From Gemmatimonadales bacterium (GTDB lineage Bacteria; Gemmatimonadota; Gemmatimonadetes; Palauibacterales; Palauibacteraceae), in contig VXOJ01000011.1 in the NCBI GenBank assembly GCA_009840115.1, forward strand, positions 62,001-126,000: a DNA stretch of 64,000 nt, read 5' to 3'. The position numbers were made by a program, and so were the translations under genes. The notes below the pieces were generated by a model, which saw only the letters and a list, made by a program, of their open reading frames with translations, was not told the origin of the DNA and did not search any database. Of the stretch, positions 1 through 7,705 are shown piece by piece. Numbering within the stretch: the stretch's first letter is position 1; every line of letters begins with the position of its first letter.

Positions 1-117
1 TCCCCCATCGATGATGCCGGAGAGCTCCCCGTCGAAGTCCTTGGCATTGCTGGAGTCTACGCGCCCGCTGACCACCCCTACGGCGGTATCTCCCGAATAG
101 CTGGTCTCAATGTTCAT
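1..117 (-). CDS. STAS-domain anti-sigma factor antagonist, N-terminal part (truncated by window edge)
   Basis: The visible 39 residues begin MNIETSYSGDTAVGVVSGRV and continue with a DSSNAKDF segment. This matches the first beta strands and helix of a STAS domain (SpoIIAA/RsbV type). The conserved phosphorylatable Ser/Thr would lie beyond the window edge and cannot be checked. Its ATG lies inside the end of the upstream kinase gene (11-base overlap), so the two are translationally coupled, as in classic rsbV/rsbW partner-switching pairs. In such systems the dephosphorylated antagonist sequesters the kinase and frees a sigma factor or other target. The STAS fold is fairly sure; the target is unknown. 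Confidence 0.8.
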   Translation of the reverse strand, partial: MNIETSYSGDTAVGVVSGRVDSSNAKDFDGELSGIIDGG

Positions 118-550
118 CTGGCGATTCCTCGGTTCCGGCAGCCCCCAGCGGCTGCCTTAGGGTAAGGCAGTTGAAACCCTCGACCCGCTCGTACGCAAGC
201 GTGTCAATAAACGACTTCGTAAGGTGGATGCCAAGCCCCCCGATGGGACGATCCTCCGCCGCAAGGCTTATGTCGGGGGTCTCCGCGTCCTCCAGCGGGT
301 TGAAGGGTTGGCCGTTGTCCCGAATCGTGATCTCAATGTCGGCGTCTCCGAGGCGAATGTCCACCGTGATGACCGGATCATCCTTAACTCCCTCGAATCC
401 ATAGGAAACGACGTTCGTCAGGAGTTCGTCCAGCGAGAGCTGAAAACGGAAGATGATGTCGTTGGAAAGCCCGCGCTCGAGGCAGAAGCGCTCGACCTCG
501 TCCACCACGCGACGTGGCTCGCTCGGGTCCGGCTTGACGGCGATCCGCAC
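107..550 (-). CDS. RsbW-like anti-sigma factor serine kinase (HATPase_c_2)
   Basis: 147 residues from a GTG start (550-548), which has purine-rich GGAGCGGGA just upstream. The GHKL ATPase motifs are present: N-box DELLTNVVSYGFE near residues 41-53, G1 box RDNGQPFNP near 77-85, and a Gly-rich GGLGIHLTKSF lid near 104-114. This is the length and order of the SpoIIAB/RsbW/BtrW family, which phosphorylates a STAS antagonist and binds a partner such as a sigma factor. The STAS gene follows with an 11-base overlap. The divergent REC-PP2C phosphatase at 787 is its likely counter-enzyme. A longer reading frame runs upstream, but that extension is low-complexity Arg/Pro sequence typical of GC-rich shadow frames. 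No sigma factor gene is visible here. Confidence 0.85.
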   Translation of the reverse strand: MRIAVKPDPSEPRRVVDEVERFCLERGLSNDIIFRFQLSLDELLTNVVSYGFEGVKDDPVITVDIRLGDADIEITIRDNGQPFNPLEDAETPDISLAAEDRPIGGLGIHLTKSFIDTLAYERVEGFNCLTLRQPLGAAGTEESPDEH

Positions 551-680
551 TCCCGCTCCGCTCCTGTTGGCTGGCTGCACACTCGCTGTTCCGGACGCCC
601 TTGGCGCCGCAACGACGCACGCTGCCGAGGTTCGACATATTGCGCGGCCGGTCCCCGGTTGTGGAGATTCCCGCACCGCA

Positions 681-698
681 GCGCGGGGACCCCCGCGC
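681..698. repeat. Perfect GC inverted repeat between the divergent kinase and phosphatase genes
   Basis: GCGCGGGG (681-688) and CCCCGCGC (691-698) form an 8-base perfect inverted repeat with a 2-base centre. It lies in the 236-base divergent intergenic region 551-786. It could be a regulator site or a small hairpin in a 5' leader. Nothing else in this gap, including promoter boxes, is convincing. Confidence 0.4.
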
Positions 699-786
699 CA
701 AGATCGACAGGGACGATGACGACTGGACGCGGTTTCGGACAAGGGCGGGAACCCGTGACCGACGATTCACCTCAACCGAGGCCTCG

Positions 787-1944
787 ATGCCGAAGATCCT
801 GGTAGTAGACGACGAACCCGATCTGGAGCTGCTCCTCCGGCAGAAGTTCCGGCGCCGGATCCGCTCGGGCGAATTCACGCTGGTCTTCGCCCAGAACGGG
901 GTCGAGGCCCTCTCGGAACTCGAGAACCACGACGATGTCGACGTCGTGCTCTCCGACATCAACATGCCCGAGATGGACGGCCTCACACTCCTGGCGCAGC
1001 TCGGCGAGCTCGACCGCGACCTCCGCGCCGTCATGGTGACGGCCTACGGGGACATGAAGAACATCCGCACCGCCATGAACCGCGGTGCTTTCGACTTCGT
1101 CACCAAGCCGATCGACTTCGGAGATCTGGAAACCACCATCGCCAAGACCCTGGAGCACCTCGCGGTGATGCGAGCCGCGCTCCGCGACCGGGACGCGCTG
1201 GTGGCGTTGCGCCAGGAACTTGGCGTGGCGGCGAGGATGCAGGAGTCGATTCTGCCGACGAACTACCCCAACGACCCGCGCTACGAGCTCCACGCCTGGA
1301 TGACGCCGGCCCGCGAAGTGGGAGGGGATTTCTACGATTTCTTCCGCCTCGAGGAAGACCACATGGCGATCGTCATGGCCGATGTCTCGGGCAAGGGCGT
1401 GCCGGCGGCCTTCTTCATGATGGTGAGCCGCACGCTGCTCAAGGGGACGGCGATCGGAGAGGCGGATCCCTCGATCTGTCTCGACGAGGTGAACCGGCTT
1501 CTCATCAACGAGAACGAGGAGTCGATGTTCGTGACCCTCTTCTACACCAAGTTCAATCCCGTGAACGGTCAGGCCACGTTCGCGAACGCCGGGCACAATC
1601 TTCCGTTCCTCATCAAGGCGTCGGGAGAGGTCGAGCAGATCGTCTCCGATCCGGGACTCGTCCTCGGGATCATGTCCGGGGTCGACTTCCCCAAGGGGTC
1701 GATCACGCTCGAGCCGGGCGATGCCGTCTTCTTCTACACGGACGGCGTGACGGAGGCCATGAACGAGGATGGCGTCGAACTCGGCGAGAAGGAGCTGGCC
1801 GAGGTGCTGGGCGAATGCCACGGCGCGTCGGCCGAGGACATCAACCGCCACGTGATACGGGCGGTGCAGGAACACGCCGGCGAGGCGGACCAGTCCGACG
1901 ACATCACCTGCCTGACTCTCCGCTACCTGGGGGCGCCCTCCTGA
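787..1944 (+). CDS. Response regulator with PP2C (SpoIIE/RsbU-type) phosphatase output domain
   Basis: 385 residues from ATG 787 (MPKILVVDDEPD). Residues 1-125 form a receiver domain with acidic pocket D8/D9, phospho-acceptor D57 in SDINMPEMDG, T85 and K107 in the FVTKPID motif. After a helical linker (about 125-170) comes a SpoIIE/PP2C phosphatase: REVGGDFYDFF, MADVSGKGVPAAFF, FANAGHNLPF, FFYTDGVTEAMN and a final DQSDDITCLTL. The metal-binding Asp residues are all present. Phosphorylation of the receiver probably switches on dephosphorylation of the STAS antagonist encoded divergently. The stop codon overlaps the next start (TGATG at 1942-1946), so it is cotranscribed with the binding protein and the histidine kinase, its likely phosphodonor. 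Confidence 0.92.
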   Translation: MPKILVVDDEPDLELLLRQKFRRRIRSGEFTLVFAQNGVEALSELENHDDVDVVLSDINMPEMDGLTLLAQLGELDRDLRAVMVTAYGDMKNIRTAMNRGAFDFVTKPIDFGDLETTIAKTLEHLAVMRAALRDRDALVALRQELGVAARMQESILPTNYPNDPRYELHAWMTPAREVGGDFYDFFRLEEDHMAIVMADVSGKGVPAAFFMMVSRTLLKGTAIGEADPSICLDEVNRLLINENEESMFVTLFYTKFNPVNGQATFANAGHNLPFLIKASGEVEQIVSDPGLVLGIMSGVDFPKGSITLEPGDAVFFYTDGVTEAMNEDGVELGEKELAEVLGECHGASAEDINRHVIRAVQEHAGEADQSDDITCLTLRYLGAPS

Positions 1945-3122
1945 TGCGGCGCCGGTCGTTCGCGCTCGCGGCCGTCGTGGCGGCCGGCACGCTGCCGGGC
2001 GCCGCCATGTCACAGCAGGGCGAAGCCGCGACCGAGGGCGTGTACGCCGATTCCATCGTCTTCGGCCAGTCCGCGGCGCTCGAAGGGCCCGCCGGCGAGC
2101 TGGGCCGCAACATGAACCTCGGCATCCGGGCCGCGTTCGAGGAGGCCAATCGCGAGGGCGGCGTCCACGGGCGCGCCCTCCGCCTCATCGTCCGCGACGA
2201 CGGCTACGAACCCGAACCCGCCGTCGCCAACACGCAGGCGCTCATCGAGCACGGCGTGTTCGGCCTCATCGGCGCCGTCGGCACGCCGACCTCCGCCGCC
2301 GCGGAACCCGGCGCGAGCGACGCGGGCGTCCCCTACATCGGGGCGTTCACGGGCGCCGGCCTGCTGAGGGGCCCGGACCAGCGTTACGTCGTCAACCTGC
2401 GCGCGTCCTACGACCAGGAAACCGCGGAGATGGTGGAACGCCTCGTGCGGGACCTCGGCTTCCAGCGCATCGCGGTCTTCTACCAGGATGACAACTACGG
2501 GCTGGCCGGCCTGACGGGCGTCCGCAACGCGATGGACGCGCTCGGCATGGAACTCGTCAGCGAGGCCCCCTACATGCGGAACACGCGGGCCGTGAAGCGC
2601 GGGCTCCTCGACATCCAGGCCGGCAACCCGCAGGCCGTCATCATCATCGGCGCGTACATCCCCGTGGCGCATTTCATCAGGTGGGCGAGGAAGATCGGCC
2701 TCGACGCCCTGTTCGTGAACATCTCCTTCGTCGGCAGCTACGCCCTCCTCGACGAACTGGGCCGCGCCGGAGACGGCGTCGTCGTGACGCAGGTCGTGCC
2801 CTTCCCCCGCGACCCGAGCGTCCCCGTGGTGGCGCGCTATCAGGCCGCGCTGCGGGCGGTCGATCCCTCCGCCCGGCCAGGCTTCGTGTCGCTGGAGGGC
2901 TATCTGGCCGGGCGGCTGGTCGTGGAGGCGCTGGCGGCCGGCGATCCGGATGTTCGGCCCACGCGGGAGTCCTTCCTCCGCACGCTGACGGAATCCGGCC
3001 CCATCGACCTCGGCGGATTCACGGTCGAATACGGCGTGGAGGACAACCAGGGCTCGGACCTCGTGTTTCTGACCGTGATTCGGGAAGGCGAGTTCGTTCC
3101 CGTGACCCGGCTCTCCCGGTGA
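1944..3122 (+). CDS. Branched-chain-amino-acid-type (LivK-like) periplasmic substrate-binding protein
   Basis: 392 residues with a Sec signal (MRRRSFALAAVVAAG followed by an AMSQQG cleavage region). The mature protein reads as a type I periplasmic binding protein (Peripla_BP_6): YADSIVFGQSAALEGPAGEL at the start, a GLIGAVGTPTSAAAEP lobe, DNYGLAGLTGVRNAM in the hinge region and a C-terminal GFVSLEGYLAGRLVVEAL helix. LivK-family proteins normally deliver amino acids or similar ligands to an ABC permease, but none is encoded here. The gene is translationally coupled to the phosphatase before it and overlaps the region of the kinase start after it. This suggests ligand sensing for the histidine kinase rather than transport. 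Ligand unknown. Confidence 0.88.
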   Translation: MRRRSFALAAVVAAGTLPGAAMSQQGEAATEGVYADSIVFGQSAALEGPAGELGRNMNLGIRAAFEEANREGGVHGRALRLIVRDDGYEPEPAVANTQALIEHGVFGLIGAVGTPTSAAAEPGASDAGVPYIGAFTGAGLLRGPDQRYVVNLRASYDQETAEMVERLVRDLGFQRIAVFYQDDNYGLAGLTGVRNAMDALGMELVSEAPYMRNTRAVKRGLLDIQAGNPQAVIIIGAYIPVAHFIRWARKIGLDALFVNISFVGSYALLDELGRAGDGVVVTQVVPFPRDPSVPVVARYQAALRAVDPSARPGFVSLEGYLAGRLVVEALAAGDPDVRPTRESFLRTLTESGPIDLGGFTVEYGVEDNQGSDLVFLTVIREGEFVPVTRLSR

Positions 3123-3139
3123 GTACCGAGGGGCCTCCG

Positions 3140-5347
3140 GTGAAACAGAGCGACGAGCGCATCCACCGCGCCTTCGAGTGGGCGCTGGCGCGGCTCCCCG
3201 GCCGGCTCGGGGCGCGGGCGCGGGACGCGACCGGCGGGCGGTTCGGCATCGGCAGCCAGATCGTCGTCGGACTGGGCGGCGGCGTGCTCCTGACGATCAG
3301 CGCCATCCTTCTCGCGCTCCTGCTGATGACCATCGTGGAGCGGGGACAGAGCGAGGTGACGCAGGAACAGATCCCTTCGCTCCTCGCGGGCCACCGCGTG
3401 ACCCAGCACAGCGAGGCGCTCCTGCGCGCATCCCCGCAGCTCCTCTCGGCCGCCGACCCCGCTACGCTGGCGGACGTCCGGGCCGCCGTCCTGCTGGAAC
3501 AGGACAGCCTCCAGTACTGGGTCGGAGAGGTCGGCGGCGGAGCGGGCATGGATGCGGATGTCGGGGGCCTGGCCGAGGGCCTGGTGGCGAACATCAACGA
3601 AATCTACGAGTCGGTCAACAACCGGATGACCTACGCTGCCCGGCTCGCCGAGATGGCGGCGACCGTCGAGGAGACCGGACTCCGTCTCCAGTCGGTGCTC
3701 GAGGAGGCGATCGACGATCAGTATTTCTTCATGAGCACGGGGCTCCGCCAGCTGACAGACGTTCCGGCGCCGAATTCCCAGCGCCAGGCGTTCGACGAAA
3801 TCGAGCAGCTCGACGGCCTCCTGAACTTCAAGGCGTCGCAGAACCAGGCAATCACGCTCATCCAGCAGGCCTTCGCCGAGACCGATGCGGAGCAGCTCCT
3901 CGCCAACCAGGGGCGCGTGGAGACCGCCCTCCGCGATGTGCGGGCGACGCTGCCCAGGATCCGCCCGCTCCTGAGGGAGACGCTGGCCGACGCGGTGAGC
4001 GTCCCCAGCGAGCTGTACGGAGGCTCCGGCGGCATCTTCCAGACCCGGCGGCGGGAACTGGAGGAGGTCGGCCGGGCCGAGGAACTGCTCGAGCGCAACC
4101 GGCAGACGACGGCGGAACTGGACATGGGGGTCCGGACGCTCATGGAACGCGTCGAGGAGACCGCCCGGGATGCGGCCGGCCGCTCGGAGTTTCTCGTGCA
4201 GCTGGGGTTCTGGTTCCTCCTCGCCGTGATCCTGTTCACGATCGGCGCGGCCCGCGTCGCCTGGAAGACGTTCGGCCGCTCCCTCATCGTTCGGCTGAAC
4301 AGCCTGTTCGCGACCACGCGGCGCATGTCGGAGGGCGACCTCGAAGTGAAGGTGGAGGTCGAGGGCAACGACGAGGTCACCGACATGGCGCACGCGCTGG
4401 AGGTCTTCCGCAAGCACGCCCTCGAGGTGCAGCGGCTGAACCTCGTCGAGAAGCTGGCGCAGGAAGTGCAGACGAAGAACGAGGCGCTGGAGCAGACGCT
4501 CGACGACCTCCGGCGTACGCAGGAACAGGTCATCACCCAGGAAAAGCTGGCCTCGCTCGGCGCCCTCACGGCGGGGGTCGCCCACGAGATCCGCAACCCG
4601 CTCAACTTCGTGAACAACTTCGCGGTGCTCTCGAAGGAGCTGATCGAGGAACTGCAGGAGGAGATGAAGGAGGTCGCGGAGGGGAACGCGGAGCTGGACC
4701 GCGACTTCATCGATGAGGTCCTCGGCGACCTTGAGATGAACGTGACCAAGGTTCGGGAGCACGGGGGCCGGGCCGACCGCATCGTCGAGGGAATGCTGGC
4801 ACATTCGCGCGACGAAGCCGGCGCCGCGGAGACCATCGACGTCAACCAGCTGGTCGACGAGTACGCGAAGCTCGCCTACCACGGTTTGCGCGGCACGGAC
4901 TCCTCCTTCAACGTGACGCTGGACCGCGATTTCGATGACGAAGCCGGCGAGGTCACCGGCATCGCCCGCGATTTGAGCCGTGTCTTCCTGAACATCGTGA
5001 CCAACGCCTGTCACGCGACGGCCGCCCGCAAGGAGGAGGACGAGGACGCCGACTATTCGCCGACCGTCGCACTCAAGACGAGGGGCTACGAAGACCACGT
5101 CATCGTGTCGATTCGGGACAACGGCACCGGCATTCCGGACTCCATCGTGCGGAAGATCTTCGAACCGTTCTTCACGACGAAGTCGGGGACGCAGGGGACC
5201 GGACTCGGGCTGTCGATCTCCCGCGACATCGTCGTCGGCCACGGCGGCGAACTCGAAGTGGAGAGCGAGCCGGGCGAGTTCACCGAGTTCCGGGTCAAGC
5301 TGCTCCGCGAGAGCAACATTTCCGAGGTGGCGGCGGCCGTGACCTGA
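3140..5347 (+). CDS. Membrane histidine kinase with periplasmic sensor region and HAMP domain
   Basis: 735 residues from GTG 3140, chosen because GAGGGG lies about 8 bases upstream; an in-frame GTG at 3119 is the alternative. TM1 spans about residues 40-64 and TM2 about 357-375, enclosing a roughly 290-residue helical periplasmic domain. A HAMP domain and coiled coil follow, then a HisKA box LASLGALTAGVAHEIRNPLN with phosphorylatable His482. The ATPase domain has N-box NIVTNACHATA, SIRDNGTGIPD, KIFEPFFTTK and GTGLGLSIS. There is no attached receiver. It follows the binding-protein gene almost without a gap and is in one unit with the REC-PP2C protein. It probably phosphorylates that receiver in response to the periplasmic binding protein, which is inference from gene order. 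Confidence 0.9.
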   Translation: MKQSDERIHRAFEWALARLPGRLGARARDATGGRFGIGSQIVVGLGGGVLLTISAILLALLLMTIVERGQSEVTQEQIPSLLAGHRVTQHSEALLRASPQLLSAADPATLADVRAAVLLEQDSLQYWVGEVGGGAGMDADVGGLAEGLVANINEIYESVNNRMTYAARLAEMAATVEETGLRLQSVLEEAIDDQYFFMSTGLRQLTDVPAPNSQRQAFDEIEQLDGLLNFKASQNQAITLIQQAFAETDAEQLLANQGRVETALRDVRATLPRIRPLLRETLADAVSVPSELYGGSGGIFQTRRRELEEVGRAEELLERNRQTTAELDMGVRTLMERVEETARDAAGRSEFLVQLGFWFLLAVILFTIGAARVAWKTFGRSLIVRLNSLFATTRRMSEGDLEVKVEVEGNDEVTDMAHALEVFRKHALEVQRLNLVEKLAQEVQTKNEALEQTLDDLRRTQEQVITQEKLASLGALTAGVAHEIRNPLNFVNNFAVLSKELIEELQEEMKEVAEGNAELDRDFIDEVLGDLEMNVTKVREHGGRADRIVEGMLAHSRDEAGAAETIDVNQLVDEYAKLAYHGLRGTDSSFNVTLDRDFDDEAGEVTGIARDLSRVFLNIVTNACHATAARKEEDEDADYSPTVALKTRGYEDHVIVSIRDNGTGIPDSIVRKIFEPFFTTKSGTQGTGLGLSISRDIVVGHGGELEVESEPGEFTEFRVKLLRESNISEVAAAVT

Positions 5348-5376
5348 GGGTTCGCCGCATGGATCATGGAGGGATC

Positions 5377-7026
5377 ATGAGAACGAAACGGTATTGGCAG
5401 AGCGCCCTGACGATGGCCGGGTTCTTCCTGCTCGGCGCGGGATCCCTGCTCGCGCAGGTCGGACGCCCGGAAACGACTCCACGCGGCGACGACGAGGGCG
5501 ATGGCCCGTACGACCGCCTGATTCTTCGCGGCGTCACGATCATCGATGGAACCGGCGCGCCGCCGCAGGGCCCCGTGGACATCGTCATCGAGGGAGACCG
5601 CATCGTCTCCATCAACACCGTCGGCTTCCCAGGGCTCGACATCAACGAGGAGCGGCGGCCCGACGTGGAACTCGAGGACGATCCCGACGCGAACGTGCAC
5701 GAGGTCGACCTCTCCGGGCACTTCGTCATGCCCGGCTTCGTCGACATGCACGCGCACACCGGCGGCCTCCCCAAGGCGCCGCAGCCCGAGTACGTCTACA
5801 AGCTGTGGATGGCGCACGGGATCACGACCTCCCGCGGCGTGGGCCACGGGCCGATGATGTGGTCGCTCGAGGAGAAAGCGAAGGCGGCGCGCAACGAGAT
5901 CGTCGCCCCGCGCATGTACACCTACGTGCGGCCCGGCGAGGCCTGGGGCCAGGGGCTGGTGCACTCGCCCGAGACGGCGCGCGAATGGGTGCGCTGGGCG
6001 GCGGCGCAGGAAGTCGATGGACAGAAGATCGACGGGCTCAAGCTGGGCTCGTACGACCCGCCGATCATGGAGGCGCTGATCGACGAGGCGCGGCAGCACG
6101 GGCTCGGCACCGTGGCCCACCTCGGCCAGATGGGCGTGGGGCGGATGACCGCGCTCGACGCGGCCGAGATCGGGCTCGACATGATGACCCACTACTACGG
6201 CCTGTTCGAGTCGATGCTGTCCGACTACAGCGTCCAGGACTGGCCGCTCGACTACAACTACCAGAACGAGCAGCACCGCTTCGGCAACGTGGCCCGGCTC
6301 TGGGACCAGGTCGACGGCCCCGGCTCCGAGAGCTGGAACGCGCTGCAGGAGCGCTTCCTCGAACTCGGGTTCGGGATCGATCCGACGATGACGATCTACG
6401 AGGCGAGCCGGGACGTGATGGCCGCCCGCAACGCGGACTGGCACGAGGAGTACACGCTCCCCAGCCAGTGGGATTTCTACCAGGCGAGCCGCGCCGCGCA
6501 CGGCTCGTACTGGTTCTACTGGGGCACGGAGGAAGAGGTCGCGTGGCGGAACTTCTACAAGGTGTGGATGCAGTTCCTCAACGAGTTCAAGAACCGCGGC
6601 GGCCGCGTGACGACGGGCTCGGACTCGGGCTTCATCTACAAGCTGTACGGCTTCGACTACATCCGGGAGTTCGAACTGCTGCGCGAGGCCGGGTTCCACC
6701 CGGTGGAGGTCATCCGCTCGGCCACCCTGCACGGGGCGCAGGAGTTGAACGATCCCAAGGGGCTCCCGCCCGACTTCGGGATGATCCGCCCCGGACTCAA
6801 GGCCGATTTCGTCGTCATCGAGGAGAACCCGCTTCAGAACCTGAAGGTCCTGTACGGAAACGGCGCGCCGAAGCTCAACGACGAGACCGGCGAGACGGAG
6901 CGCGTCGGCGGCATCAAGTACACGATCAAGGACGGCATCATCTACGACGCGAAGCGGATGCTGGCCGACGTGCGCGAGATGGTGCGGGCGGCGAAGGCCC
7001 AACTCGCGACGGAGGATGACGGTTGA
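5377..7026 (+). CDS. Exported amidohydrolase-superfamily metalloenzyme
   Basis: 549 residues. ATG 5377 is preferred over in-frame ATG 5359 because GGAGGG sits between them and the signal peptide (RTKRYWQSALTMAGFFLLGAG, cut near LLAQ) begins more naturally there. Amidohydrolase signatures are a LILRGVTIIDGTG front strand, the metal motif HFVMPGFVDMHAHTGG (HxH), GLGTVAHLGQ, a TTGSDSG aspartate and a C-terminal KADFVVIEENPLQNL composite-sheet strand. The enzyme probably hydrolyses an amide or cyclic amide in the periplasm; the substrate cannot be read from sequence. It starts 29 bases after the histidine kinase and its stop overlaps the TTG of the DUF305 gene. Confidence 0.88.
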   Translation: MRTKRYWQSALTMAGFFLLGAGSLLAQVGRPETTPRGDDEGDGPYDRLILRGVTIIDGTGAPPQGPVDIVIEGDRIVSINTVGFPGLDINEERRPDVELEDDPDANVHEVDLSGHFVMPGFVDMHAHTGGLPKAPQPEYVYKLWMAHGITTSRGVGHGPMMWSLEEKAKAARNEIVAPRMYTYVRPGEAWGQGLVHSPETAREWVRWAAAQEVDGQKIDGLKLGSYDPPIMEALIDEARQHGLGTVAHLGQMGVGRMTALDAAEIGLDMMTHYYGLFESMLSDYSVQDWPLDYNYQNEQHRFGNVARLWDQVDGPGSESWNALQERFLELGFGIDPTMTIYEASRDVMAARNADWHEEYTLPSQWDFYQASRAAHGSYWFYWGTEEEVAWRNFYKVWMQFLNEFKNRGGRVTTGSDSGFIYKLYGFDYIREFELLREAGFHPVEVIRSATLHGAQELNDPKGLPPDFGMIRPGLKADFVVIEENPLQNLKVLYGNGAPKLNDETGETERVGGIKYTIKDGIIYDAKRMLADVREMVRAAKAQLATEDDG

Positions 7027-7667
7027 AGTTCACGCGCGGGGCAGGGCTTCTGCTCGTCGCGCTGGCGGCGTGCCGCGGCGAGGCGGGCGAGGGGGAGGCG
7101 CGGACCGTCCAGCCCGGCGCGCCCGGCGAGGCCACGCGCGTCCTGACCGTGGAGGAAGCCGCATCCCTCGAGCACATCACGCACACCGAGGCGGACGTGC
7201 GCTTCATGCAGGGGATGATCCCGCATCACGCCCAGGCGCTGGAGATGGCCGCGCTCATTTCCGAGCGGACGGAGCACGAGGGACTGCACCTGCTCGGGCG
7301 CCGGATCGAGATCTCCCAGCGGGACGAGATCGCGTGGATGACGCGCTGGCTCGAGCGCCGGGGCGAGACGGCTCCGATGATGGGGGCCGGACACGCGCAC
7401 GGACTCGGCGAGGGCGAACTCATGCCGGGGATGCTGTCGCGCGAGGAGATGGACGCCCTCGCCGCGGCGCGCGGCTCCGAGTTCGACCGGCTCTTCCTCG
7501 AAGGCATGATCAAGCACCATCAGGGCGCGCTCATGATGGTGGCGGAACTGTTCGACAGCCCTGGCGGAGGCCAGGAGACCGAGATCTTCCGGTTCGCGGC
7601 GGATGTGGACGCGGACCAGGACATGGAGATCCTGCGCATGAGCGACATGTTGAACGCGATTCCATGA
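7023..7667 (+). CDS. DUF305-domain lipoprotein
   Basis: 214 residues from a TTG start that overlaps the previous stop (TTGA). The leader GAGLLLVALAAC is a lipoprotein signal with the lipid-modified Cys near residue 17. Two ferritin-like DUF305 helix pairs are visible: DVRFMQGMIPHHAQALEMA and, later, RLFLEGMIKHHQGALMMV. The paired His and Met residues are typical of the family, which is often linked to metal, especially copper, handling; the function is not established. The gene ends with ATGAGC, so an alternative start of the LVIVD gene would overlap it. Export and family are confident, the role is not. Confidence 0.85.
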   Translation: MKFTRGAGLLLVALAACRGEAGEGEARTVQPGAPGEATRVLTVEEAASLEHITHTEADVRFMQGMIPHHAQALEMAALISERTEHEGLHLLGRRIEISQRDEIAWMTRWLERRGETAPMMGAGHAHGLGEGELMPGMLSREEMDALAAARGSEFDRLFLEGMIKHHQGALMMVAELFDSPGGGQETEIFRFAADVDADQDMEILRMSDMLNAIP

Positions 7668-7705
7668 GCGCTCATCGGCGATTCACGGAGGTAGGAGGTA
7701 GGAAG

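Noticed and set aside
1944-3122. Part of an ABC amino-acid uptake operon
   Set aside because: No permease or ATPase genes are adjacent; both neighbours are signalling proteins.
2900-5242. Long open reading frame on the minus strand opposite the histidine kinase
   Set aside because: It is antisense to a gene with full kinase motifs, is Arg/Val/Leu-rich with no recognisable domain, and is a typical GC-rich shadow frame.
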